DNA of 64,000 bases from Streptomyces sp. JHA26. GTDB taxonomy: Bacteria; Actinomycetota; Actinomycetes; Streptomycetales; Streptomycetaceae. Position 1 is the stretch's first letter. Every line of letters starts with the position of its first letter. The stretch lies in the NCBI RefSeq assembly GCF_002005565.1, contig NZ_BDJC01000019.1, positions 45,076 to 109,075 of the forward strand, in the 5' to 3' direction. The position numbers and the translations under genes were made by a program. Below are positions 46,890 through 54,877 of the stretch, piece after piece. The notes below the pieces were generated by a model that had not been told where the DNA came from, made no database searches, and worked only from the letters and a program-made list of their open reading frames with translations.

Positions 46890-48914
46890 TCACCGGCCGC
46901 CCCTCGGCCGCCGTGGAGGCGCAGGTGGTGGCGGCGGTGGCGGTGGTGGGGGCGGGGGGTCGCCCCACCGGTTCCCGGGCCGCTCCCCGGGACGCGGAGG
47001 CCGCCCCGGCGGACGCGGGTCCAGGGGGCCGACCACGGTCGGGGCGCCGTACAGGTCGTCGCCGTCGTCGGACGGCTGCTCCGGTTCCGGCGGACGTGGC
47101 TCACCGTGCCCCGTCCCGCCCGGCCGCTCACCCGGCGGGGCCGCGCCCGGGGGCCGGGCGTCCTCCGGTCCGCGCGGGGCGCCCGGCGCGCGCAGGTAGG
47201 GGTTGGTGTCCGGGTCGGGCGGCCGGTACGCCGCACCGTACGGGCCGTACGGCCCGTACGGCCCGTACGGCCCGCCCGGCCCCGCGCTCCCGGCGCCCGG
47301 GGCGTCGCCGTACGACGGCCGGTGCGTCGGGGCATCCGGCGGCCCCACGGCCCTGCGTCCGCCTATGGGCCCGGCGGGCTCAGCGGCCCCGGCGCTTCCC
47401 GCCGGCCCGGCGAACCTCGTGCCGGGGTCTCCCGCCGTCCCGCCGAGCCCGCCCCCACCGCTTCCGGCCGCCCCAGCGTCTCCCGTCACCCCGCCGGCGC
47501 CCGCCCCGACGGCACTCCGCGCCAACGGCGTCGCCCGCCGTCCCGTCGCTCCGCTCGCCCGCGCGAGCAGCGCCCCGGTGGCCCCCGCGCCCGCGCCCCA
47601 CACGGCCCCCAGGAGCAGCGCCGCGCCGAGGTGGCCGCGCAGGTCGACACCGGCGCCGAACGCGTCGATGCCGAGCACCGACAGCGAGGCGTCCACGGAC
47701 ACCTCCGTCAACCGGGCCAGCAGCGGCAGCGCCAGCGCGGTGGCGATCCCCAGCCGCAGGGCACACCGCCCGACAGGCCCCGGGCCGCGCGCATCGGACG
47801 GCGCCACCGGCGTCCGCACCGCCGTCAGCACTCCCGCCAGCAGCATCAGCGACGCCGCCGCCACGCCCAGCAGCCACACCCGCCCGTCCAGATCCGCCAG
47901 CCGCCCCAGCGTGACCGGCTCGTCGGCACCGCTGCCCAGCAGCTCGTCCAGCGGGTCCGGCAGGAACCGGGACAGCGCACCGTTCGCCCGCCCGTCCCAC
48001 GGTACGAACAGGCCGACCGGCACGCCGAGCCAGACGCCGTTCGGCGCGCCCAGCAGCGCGGCCCCCGCGATCCGGCGGGGACGGTCGTCGCCGATCGCCG
48101 CGTACGCCGCCGCCGCGTACCCGGCCGCCACCGCCGTCAGCGCCACCGTGACCAGGGCGGACGCGGCCGGCCGCACCACCCGGTGCACGGCCTCGCACCC
48201 GCGCGGCAGGGGGGTGCGGCGCGAGGCCAGCAGCGCGACCAGCAGGACCCCGACGCACCAGACCAGTCCCCCCAGCAGCGTCGGCGCGGTCTCGACGCGG
48301 AAGGCGACCGCGGCCTCGGCACCGACCAGGTCACCGATCCGGTCGGGCAGCAAGCCGCCGAGGTCCCCGAGGTCACCGAGCCCCGGGATCTCCGCGCCAC
48401 CGCCACCGCCCGCGCCGCCGGGCAGGTCGTCGAGCCCGAGCGAGCCGCCGTCGATCGTCACGACGTCGTGCCCCGCCCGGGCCAGCCCGCCCAGCATCGC
48501 CACGAACAGGGCCGTCACCGCCCCCGCGCGGGCGAGGAGTTCGGCGGGCGTGACCACAACTCCCGCCGTCCGCAAGGACCGCAGGAAGAAGAACGACAGC
48601 AGCACCGCACCGACGAGGCCGACGCCCAGTGGCGTGATCTCGATGGCGGTGTGCGCCTCGGCGCCTTTCAGTCCGAACGCGGACACGTCGCCGGACGGCG
48701 TGACCGACCCGCCCGCGCCGAGCGCCACGGTCGCCGCCGTCATCGGCCCCAGGGAGCCCGCCGCGTCCGCGTCCAGCAGCCGCAGTCCCAGCGCCGCCGT
48801 TCCCGCCATGCCGATCAACGCCCAGCTCACGGAGGCGACCGCGGACAGCACCACGTCCGCCCACGGCACCCCCGTGCCGTGTCCCTCGTTCCCGACGCTC
48901 GTGGACGCGCTCAT
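46890..48914 (-). CDS. Streptophobe family multi-pass membrane protein with Pro-rich tail
   Basis: 674 aa. About ten hydrophobic segments in residues ~15-470 (VVLSAVASVSWALIGMAGTA; ARAGAVTALFVAMLGGLARA), then a long low-complexity cytosolic tail. The tail includes a GPYGPYGPYGPYG repeat (47237-47275) and ends in a run of twelve prolines and PRRPRGGR. The fold matches the streptophobe family as I recall it; molecular role unknown. The ATG at 48914 gives MSASTSVGNEG; the upstream frame is excluded for lack of a start site. Confidence 0.85.
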   Translation of the reverse strand: MSASTSVGNEGHGTGVPWADVVLSAVASVSWALIGMAGTAALGLRLLDADAAGSLGPMTAATVALGAGGSVTPSGDVSAFGLKGAEAHTAIEITPLGVGLVGAVLLSFFFLRSLRTAGVVVTPAELLARAGAVTALFVAMLGGLARAGHDVVTIDGGSLGLDDLPGGAGGGGGAEIPGLGDLGDLGGLLPDRIGDLVGAEAAVAFRVETAPTLLGGLVWCVGVLLVALLASRRTPLPRGCEAVHRVVRPAASALVTVALTAVAAGYAAAAYAAIGDDRPRRIAGAALLGAPNGVWLGVPVGLFVPWDGRANGALSRFLPDPLDELLGSGADEPVTLGRLADLDGRVWLLGVAAASLMLLAGVLTAVRTPVAPSDARGPGPVGRCALRLGIATALALPLLARLTEVSVDASLSVLGIDAFGAGVDLRGHLGAALLLGAVWGAGAGATGALLARASGATGRRATPLARSAVGAGAGGVTGDAGAAGSGGGGLGGTAGDPGTRFAGPAGSAGAAEPAGPIGGRRAVGPPDAPTHRPSYGDAPGAGSAGPGGPYGPYGPYGPYGAAYRPPDPDTNPYLRAPGAPRGPEDARPPGAAPPGERPGGTGHGEPRPPEPEQPSDDGDDLYGAPTVVGPLDPRPPGRPPRPGERPGNRWGDPPPPPPPPPPPPAPPRRPRGGR

Positions 48915-49141
48915 GGCAGACCCCCCGATCCGCTGCGCGGCGGGGTCGCCGCGCATGTCCCCCTCGCGTGGATTACCACTCTCCGGGCAGGTTTCAACCC
49001 CGTCAACGGAAACGGCGGGTGGCCCTGTGCGCGGTCTTCACAAGGCCCGACTTTCGGTCAGGGGCCCGGGCCTGGAATAGTTCCCCTCGATGTTCGACAT
49101 CCCTAGACTCCCCGCGACGGGGGTAATTCGGGGGACGACTA

Positions 49142-51703
49142 GTGGGGCATGGAGTGCCGGAACTCGTACTGGAATCTCATGGACGTACCTGGACGCTCGA
49201 TCCGTCCCGGTCTTACGCGCTCGGGCGCGATCCGCAGGGGGAACTCGTCTTCGACGACGCCAGGGTCTCCTGGCGCCACGCCACGATCAGCTTCAACGGC
49301 CGCAGTTGGGTCCTGGAGGACCACGGCAGCACCAACGGCACGTTCGTGCACGGGCAGCGGATCCAGCACATGGAGCTCGGCGCCGGCACGGTGGTGAACC
49401 TGGGCAACGCGACCGACGGACCGCGCCTGAGCCTGACCGCCGGGCAGTCCGCCGCCGGCACGCCGCAGGCCCAGCCGCAGCAGCAGCCGTACGCCGCGCA
49501 GGGCGCGCACGCGGGCTGGGCGCAGCAGGCACCGGCGCAGGCCCCGCAGCAGCAGGCCGGCTGGCAGCAGCCGCAGCAGGCCGTGCCGCAGCAGCCCGCA
49601 CCGCAGCAGCAGCAGCCCGCGGCGCACTTCCCCCAGCAGCAGGGACCCGGCGGCGCGGCGGGGGCGCCACCGGTCCACGGGGACCGCAGCCCGACCACGT
49701 TCCACCAGTTCTCGCTCGGCCGCGTCATGCGCATCGGCCGCGCCCTGGAGAACGACCTGGTCGTCTCCGACCTCCAGGTCTCCCGCAACCACGCCGAGTT
49801 CCACTCGACGCCCGACGGGCGCATGGAGATCCGCGACCTCGGCTCGCACAACGGCACGTACGTCAACGGCCAGCCGATCACCAAGGGCGGCTCCCAGCTG
49901 CTCGGCCCGACCGACATCGTGGGCGTCGGCCACTCGACGTTCCGCATCGTCGGCGACCGGCTCGAGGAGTTCGTCGACACCGGTGAGGTGTCCTTCTCCG
50001 CCCGCCACCTGACCGTCACGGTCGACGGCGGCAAGCAGATCCTCAAGGACGTCTCCTTCGGCGTCCCCGAGAAGTCGCTGATCGCCGTCATCGGTCCGTC
50101 CGGCTCCGGCAAGTCGACCCTGCTCAAGGCGCTCACCGGTTACCGGCCCGCCGACCAGGGCGAGGTCCTCTACGACAACCGGAACCTGTACAAGCAGTTC
50201 GCCGAGCTGCGCCAGCGCATCGGTCTGGTCCCGCAGGACGACATCCTGCACAAGGAGCTGACCGTCAAGAAGGCCCTGAAGTACGCGGCCAAGCTGCGCT
50301 TCCCGGCCGACACCACCGGCGCGGAGCGCGACGCCCGCATCGACGAGGTGCTGCGCGAGCTCAAGCTCGACATCCACAAGGACAAGAAGGTCACCTCCCT
50401 GTCCGGCGGCCAGCGCAAGCGCGTCTCGGTCGCCCTGGAGCTGCTGACCAAGCCGTCGCTGATCTTCCTCGACGAGCCGACCTCCGGCCTCGACCCGGGC
50501 ATGGACCGCGACGTCATGCAGCTGCTGCGCGGCCTCGCCGACGACGGCCGCACCGTCCTCGTCGTGACCCACTCGGTGGCCGAGCTGGCGATCTGCGACA
50601 AGCTGCTGGTGATGGCGCCGGGCGGCTCGGTCGCCTACTTCGGCCCGCCCGAGGAGGCGCTGAACTTCTTCGGCTACGACACCTGGGCCGACGTCTTCTC
50701 CGCCTTCGAGAACTACCGCGACTACGACTGGGCGGGCCGCTGGAAGGGCTCGCAGCACTACCAGATGTACGCCGCGGACATCGACGCCGTCGCACCGCAG
50801 GCCGTACAGGTCCCGCCGATGCAGGCCATGAGGCCGCCGAAGCCGCAGGGCTGGATGTCGCAGTTCGTCACGCTGGTGCGCCGCTACGTGTCGGTGATCG
50901 CCTCCGACAAGGGCTTCCTCGCCCTGATGGTGATCCTGCCGGCCGTGCTCGGCGCGGTGAGCCTGCTCATCGACGCGGACAAGGGCCTGCTGCCCAACCC
51001 GGCCAACCCGAAGACCGGCCGGATCATCCCGAACGGCACGGCCACCACGGTCCTGCTGATCCTCGCGGTCGGCGCCTGCTTCGCCGGTGCCGCGAACTCC
51101 GTCCGCGAGCTGATCAAGGAACGGGTGATCTACGAGCGGGAGCGCGCGACCGGCCTGTCCCGGTCCGCGTACCTGATGTCGAAGGTGTTCGTGCTCGGCA
51201 TGATCACCGTCTTCCAGGGCCTGCTGGTCGGCGTGATCGGCTTCGCCAGCCGGGAGATCCCGCAGGAGGGCCTGGTCCTCGGCAGCGCCACGATGGTCGA
51301 GCTCTCCCTGCCGATCATGGCGCTGGGCTTCACCTCGATGATGTTCGGCCTGATCATCTCGTCGCTGGTGAAGACCGCGGAGAAGACCATGCCGCTGCTG
51401 GTGATGTTCGCGATCATCCAGGTCGTCTTCACCGGCTGCCTCTTCGCCCTGAACGGTGCGGTCGGCGTCAACCAGTTCTCGTACCTGATGCCCTCGCGCT
51501 GGGCGGTCGCCGCCGCGGGCGCCACGCTGGACTTCAACAAGATCAGCCCGCCCGAGGAGGGCGCCGGGACGGACCCGCTGTGGGAGCACTCCGTCGGCGC
51601 CTGGGGCATGGACATGGCCGCGCTGATCGTCCTCGGCGTGATCTGCGGCTTCTTCGTGGCCCGCTTCCTGCGCCGCCACGAGCCCGAGGTCATGCGCAAG
51701 TAG
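49142..51703 (+). CDS. FHA-FHA-ABC transporter (ATPase and permease in one chain)
   Basis: 853 aa. Two forkhead-associated domains (~1-100, GRDPQGELVFDDARVSWRHA and GSTNGTFV; ~185-280, GRALENDLVVSDLQVSRNHA and GSHNGTYV) flank a Gln/Pro/Ala-rich linker. An ABC ATPase follows (GPSGSGKST; LSGGQRKRVSVALELL; FLDEPTSGLDPG), then an ABC-2 permease with six helices (~560-850). Same design as M. tuberculosis Rv1747, which binds phosphothreonine on kinase substrates. Probably exports a lipid or cell-wall component under Ser/Thr kinase control. The GTG at 49142 has GGGGGA upstream. Confidence 0.93.
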   Translation: MGHGVPELVLESHGRTWTLDPSRSYALGRDPQGELVFDDARVSWRHATISFNGRSWVLEDHGSTNGTFVHGQRIQHMELGAGTVVNLGNATDGPRLSLTAGQSAAGTPQAQPQQQPYAAQGAHAGWAQQAPAQAPQQQAGWQQPQQAVPQQPAPQQQQPAAHFPQQQGPGGAAGAPPVHGDRSPTTFHQFSLGRVMRIGRALENDLVVSDLQVSRNHAEFHSTPDGRMEIRDLGSHNGTYVNGQPITKGGSQLLGPTDIVGVGHSTFRIVGDRLEEFVDTGEVSFSARHLTVTVDGGKQILKDVSFGVPEKSLIAVIGPSGSGKSTLLKALTGYRPADQGEVLYDNRNLYKQFAELRQRIGLVPQDDILHKELTVKKALKYAAKLRFPADTTGAERDARIDEVLRELKLDIHKDKKVTSLSGGQRKRVSVALELLTKPSLIFLDEPTSGLDPGMDRDVMQLLRGLADDGRTVLVVTHSVAELAICDKLLVMAPGGSVAYFGPPEEALNFFGYDTWADVFSAFENYRDYDWAGRWKGSQHYQMYAADIDAVAPQAVQVPPMQAMRPPKPQGWMSQFVTLVRRYVSVIASDKGFLALMVILPAVLGAVSLLIDADKGLLPNPANPKTGRIIPNGTATTVLLILAVGACFAGAANSVRELIKERVIYERERATGLSRSAYLMSKVFVLGMITVFQGLLVGVIGFASREIPQEGLVLGSATMVELSLPIMALGFTSMMFGLIISSLVKTAEKTMPLLVMFAIIQVVFTGCLFALNGAVGVNQFSYLMPSRWAVAAAGATLDFNKISPPEEGAGTDPLWEHSVGAWGMDMAALIVLGVICGFFVARFLRRHEPEVMRK

Positions 51704-51718
51704 GCCCGGCCCCACGCC

Positions 51719-51758
51719 CCGAAGGGCGGCACCCCGTCAGGAGGGTGCCGCCCTTCGG
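51719..51758. terminator. Perfect 16-bp terminator between convergent genes
   Basis: CCGAAGGGCGGCACCC and its exact complement around an 8-base loop, between the FHA-ABC gene and the lytic transglycosylase gene. Likely works in both directions. Confidence 0.85.
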
Positions 51759-51797
51759 CGTTCGTCGGAGCCCGGCGTGAAGAGGTCCGCGCCGACC

Positions 51798-52541
51798 TCA
51801 GTACGCGCTGTCGACGTTGTCCATGGAGCCGTACTTGTCCGCGGCGTAGTTGCAGGCGGCGGCGATGTTGGCGACCGGGTCGTAGATGTTCCAGGACGTA
51901 CCGGGCACGTGGTAGGCCTTGAACGTCGGCGGGATGACCTGGAGCAGGCCCTTCGACGGGATGCCGTTGATGGCGTTGATGTCCCAGTCGTTGATGGCCA
52001 TCGGGTTGCCGGAGGACTCCCGGAGGATGTTGCGGTGGATGCCGCTGTAGCTGCCCGGGATGTTGTGCTTGGCCATGATGGCCCGGGCCTCGCGGATCCA
52101 GCCGTCCAGGTTGTTCGGGTAGGACTTCGCGGAGACCTGCTTGACCTCGAAGCGCTGGGCGGACCGGCTCGCGGTCTTCTTCGCCTCGCGCTCGGCGGCG
52201 GCCTTCTTCGCGGCGGCCGCCTTCTTCTGGGCGGCGGCCTTCTTCGCGGCCGCCTCCTGCTTCGCCTCGATGAAGGCGACCTTCTGGCTCGCACCGGCGA
52301 GCTGGTCGGCGACGCCGGCGTGCACGTCCTTGATCTGCTGCTGGCTGCTGTACGCCACCTTGGCCGCCGGAGCGGCCTCGCTCGTGGTCGTCGTCTGCGC
52401 GCCGGCCGGGAACGCGGCGAGGGCGACGGCGGTGACGCCGAGCGTGCCGACACCGGCGAAGGCGATCTTCTGGGTGCGCTTCAGCTGCTGAGCGCGGTCC
52501 AGGGAACGGCGATAACCACGGGTGAGGATGTTCTTGGGCAT
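51798..52541 (-). CDS. Secreted lytic transglycosylase (SLT domain)
   Basis: 247 aa cell-wall hydrolase. N-terminal basic region and signal peptide (RTQKIAFAGVGTLGVTAVAL, cleavage near PAGAQ), then a Lys/Ala/Glu-rich coiled-coil spacer (~80-130). The C-terminal goose-lysozyme-like SLT domain has the catalytic Glu in ILRESSGNPMAINDWD, then GIPSKGLLQVIPPTF and NIAAACNYAADKYG. Cleaves peptidoglycan glycan strands. Preceded by a long, strongly foldable leader. Confidence 0.92.
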   Translation of the reverse strand: MPKNILTRGYRRSLDRAQQLKRTQKIAFAGVGTLGVTAVALAAFPAGAQTTTTSEAAPAAKVAYSSQQQIKDVHAGVADQLAGASQKVAFIEAKQEAAAKKAAAQKKAAAAKKAAAEREAKKTASRSAQRFEVKQVSAKSYPNNLDGWIREARAIMAKHNIPGSYSGIHRNILRESSGNPMAINDWDINAINGIPSKGLLQVIPPTFKAYHVPGTSWNIYDPVANIAAACNYAADKYGSMDNVDSAY

Positions 52542-52570
52542 GGCGGGATAGACCTCTTCGATAGCGCGGA

Positions 52571-52668
52571 GGTCGCTCTCGTCCGGTGGGGACAGGGGTG
52601 CTTCCGGGGCACAAACACCGCGGGGCGAAACCCACGGCGCTGAGCGACGAGAGCAATTCTTAGCGACC
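52571..52668 (-). promoter_or_regulatory. Structured 5' leader of the transglycosylase gene (candidate riboswitch)
   Basis: Two alternative long-range helices share bases. GCTCTCGTC (52646-52654 on minus) pairs perfectly with GACGAGAGC (52575-52583). Alternatively GGTCGCT (minus, 52662-52668) pairs with AGCGACC (52571-52577). Mutually exclusive helices in a leader of more than 100 bases ahead of a cell-wall hydrolase are what a riboswitch would show. Cyclic di-AMP (ydaO) riboswitches control such genes in streptomycetes, but I do not see enough of that consensus to claim it. Confidence 0.45.
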
Positions 52669-52726
52669 GCAAAATCGGGAGGCAAAGGTGTGACGTACTA
52701 TCCCGGCTAGTGGATCAGGGTCCGGC

Positions 52727-52756
52727 AAAACGGGGCAGACGGGACCATCTGCCCCG
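52727..52756 (-). terminator. Factor-independent terminator after queA
   Basis: On the minus strand, CGGGGCAGA-(8-base loop)-TCTGCCCCG is followed by TTTT, an intrinsic terminator of the classical kind, about 140 bases past the queA stop. Confidence 0.8.
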
Positions 52757-52894
52757 CTCAAAACGGACGAGTCGCTCTCCTACTCCCCTTCGTACGTGAC
52801 GTGCACCCTATGCGCGGGCTCACATCGCACCCCCGCCCGTCTCACTGCCAGTTGCTTGAGCAATGCACTGCGTGAGGGGTGTTCCCGGGCTCTC

Positions 52895-53971
52895 TCACGG
52901 CAGGAGGAGATGGAGGTCCCCGAACTCGTGCCACAGGTAGTGGCCGCGCACCGCCTCCCCGTACCCGCGGTCGATCGCCGCACGTCCCGCCACCGCCTCC
53001 AGCATCAGCAGATGCGACGCCTCCGGCTCGTGCAGCCCCGTCAGCAGGCCGTCCACCACCCGCACCCCGCGCTCCGGAGTGACGACCAGACCGGTCCACC
53101 CCTCCCGGGCCCGTACGACCCCGTCGGCACCGGCCGCCGACTCCACGGCCCGCACGGCCGTCGTCCCCACGGCCACGACCCGCCGGCCTTCCGCCCGCGC
53201 GGCGTTGACCAGGCGCGCCGAGGCCTCCGGCACGCGGAACCGCTCCGGATACGGCGGCTCGTGCGCCTCCGCCGACGCCACCCCCGTGTGCAGCGTCACC
53301 GGCGCGAACTGCACCCCCCGGCTCACCAGCTCCGTCACCAGCCGCGCCGTGAAGGGACGCGCGGCACTCGGCATCTCCGCACTGCCCGTCCCGTCGGCGG
53401 AGGGCAGCGCGAACACGGTCTGGTACACGGACAACGGCTGATCCCGCTCCGTATAGGAGTAGCGGATGGGCCGGCCGTGCTCCCGCAGCACCGCGGGAAT
53501 CTCCGCCCCGGCCACCCGCGCCCACCACAGCCGCTCCCCGCGGGCACTCAGCGGCTCCTCCAGCACCAGCCGCCCGCCGCCCGGCAGCCGCACCCGCGTC
53601 CCCGCGAGCCGGCCCCCCGCACGGGACGGCGCTCCGCCTCCCACCCCCGCACGCGCGCGGGTGGTGCCCCGCCCGTCCGGCTCCCGCAGCTCCACCGCCC
53701 ACCGGCCGTCGTCCCCGCGCGTGGAGAAGTGCACCACCACGTGCGCGTCCCCCACCCGCCCGTCGACGGCCGCCGCCAGCGTGGGCGACGTGTTCACGAC
53801 CAGCAGGTCCCCGGCCCGCAGCAGCCGCGGCAGCTCCGGGAAGGAGTGGTGCGACACCTCCGTGCCCCGCGACACCAGCAGCCGCACGTCGTCCCTGTCA
53901 CGGCCCGGCCCCCGCTGCTCGGCCGGCAACCGGGCCGACAACTCCTCGGGAACGCGCAGAGCTACCGTCAC
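52895..53971 (-). CDS. queA: QueA-like S-adenosylmethionine:tRNA ribosyltransferase-isomerase
   Basis: 358 aa. QueA transfers and rearranges the ribosyl of SAM onto 7-aminomethyl-deazaguanine in tRNA (queuosine pathway). Family segments are LLRAGDLLVVNTSPTLAAAV, PPYPERFRVPEASARLVNAA, VAVGTTAVRAVESAAG, and LTGLHEPEASHLLMLEAVAG with the YLWHEFGD ending. The GTG overlaps the SDR stop (GTGA). Other queuosine genes are not nearby, so the physiological substrate in this organism is uncertain. Confidence 0.88.
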   Translation of the reverse strand: MTVALRVPEELSARLPAEQRGPGRDRDDVRLLVSRGTEVSHHSFPELPRLLRAGDLLVVNTSPTLAAAVDGRVGDAHVVVHFSTRGDDGRWAVELREPDGRGTTRARAGVGGGAPSRAGGRLAGTRVRLPGGGRLVLEEPLSARGERLWWARVAGAEIPAVLREHGRPIRYSYTERDQPLSVYQTVFALPSADGTGSAEMPSAARPFTARLVTELVSRGVQFAPVTLHTGVASAEAHEPPYPERFRVPEASARLVNAARAEGRRVVAVGTTAVRAVESAAGADGVVRAREGWTGLVVTPERGVRVVDGLLTGLHEPEASHLLMLEAVAGRAAIDRGYGEAVRGHYLWHEFGDLHLLLP

Positions 53972-54666
53972 CGCCGTCCCTCCAACAGGGCGGGGGCCGC
54001 GTAGCGCCCGCTCGCCGGCCGCTCGTCCAGCAGCCGCAGCAGCGCCGGGACGACATCCGCCGGATCGGGCCGCGGACCGTCGTCGTCCGGTACGGCCGCC
54101 GCGTACAGGTCCGTCGCCATGTCCCCGGGATCGACCGCCCACACCCGCAGCCCCGGCTCCTCGACGGCCAGCACCGCCGCCAGCCGGTCCAGGGCCGCCT
54201 TGGACGCCCCGTAACCGCCCCACGTCTCGTACGCCTCGGCGGCGGCGTCCGAGCTGAGGGTGATCACCGCGCCCGCCGCGGCCGACCGCAGCAGCGGCAG
54301 CGCCTCCTGCACCAGCCCCAGCGCGGCCACGGTGTTCACCTCCAGCGCCCGGCGCAGCCCGTCCAGCGGCAGCTCCTCCAGCCGCACCAGCGGCTCCGCG
54401 CCCAGCGCACTCGCGTTGCTGACCAGCAGGTCCACCCCGCCCAGCCGCCACGCCGCCGCCACCAGCTCCGCCCGGTGCCCGGCGTCCGTGACGTCCCCGG
54501 GCAGCGCCGCCACCCGCGTGCCGTACGACGCCAGCGCCGCCGCCGTCCCCTCGAGCACCTCCGGCGTCCTGGCGTCGAGCACCAGGTCCCAGCCCCGCTC
54601 CGCCAGGCCCTCGGCGAGCGCCCGGCCCAGTCCCTTCGACGCCCCTGTGATGATCGCCACCGGCAT
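53968..54666 (-). CDS. Short-chain dehydrogenase/reductase, queA operon
   Basis: 232 aa classical SDR: TGASKGLG cofactor loop (~8-15), VSNASALG (NAG-type), TLSSDAAAEAY and the catalytic Tyr-X3-Lys in YGASKAALD. Substrate unknown. ATG at 54666. It is the first gene of a two-gene unit with queA, stop and start overlapping by four bases. Confidence 0.9.
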   Translation of the reverse strand: MPVAIITGASKGLGRALAEGLAERGWDLVLDARTPEVLEGTAAALASYGTRVAALPGDVTDAGHRAELVAAAWRLGGVDLLVSNASALGAEPLVRLEELPLDGLRRALEVNTVAALGLVQEALPLLRSAAAGAVITLSSDAAAEAYETWGGYGASKAALDRLAAVLAVEEPGLRVWAVDPGDMATDLYAAAVPDDDGPRPDPADVVPALLRLLDERPASGRYAAPALLEGRR

Positions 54667-54877
54667 GATCCGTCTCCTCGTCGTCGGCGCCTCCTGATCG
54701 GCGTGGCCCCAACCTAGGAACCGGCTCGCGCCACCCGCCTCGGGCACGGGCCCCAACCCCGCGGGGTCCTTCGCCCTAGGCCCCGCGGACCGGATCCCGG
54801 TCCTAGGTCCAACGCCCCAGGACCCGGCCGTCACCCGACCGATCCGCGCCGTCACGGCCCGCCGGTACCGTGAGGAC

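Noticed and set aside
47237..47275. Short tandem 9-bp repeats resembling a repeat array
   Set aside because: No spacers and in frame as GPY codons within the streptophobe gene; not CRISPR.
46590..49106. Plus-strand 838-codon frame over the streptophobe gene
   Set aside because: Composition is shadow-like, and the minus-strand protein has clear membrane helices and a recognisable family pattern.
52571..52668. Direct call of a cyclic di-AMP (ydaO) riboswitch
   Set aside because: Pairing potential is good, but I could not match the conserved ydaO sequence blocks with confidence; kept as a candidate structured leader only.
52895..54712. Apparent SDR-QueA fusion protein
   Set aside because: The 5' part of the frame is an out-of-frame reading of the SDR gene. 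The real genes overlap by GTGA but are separate.
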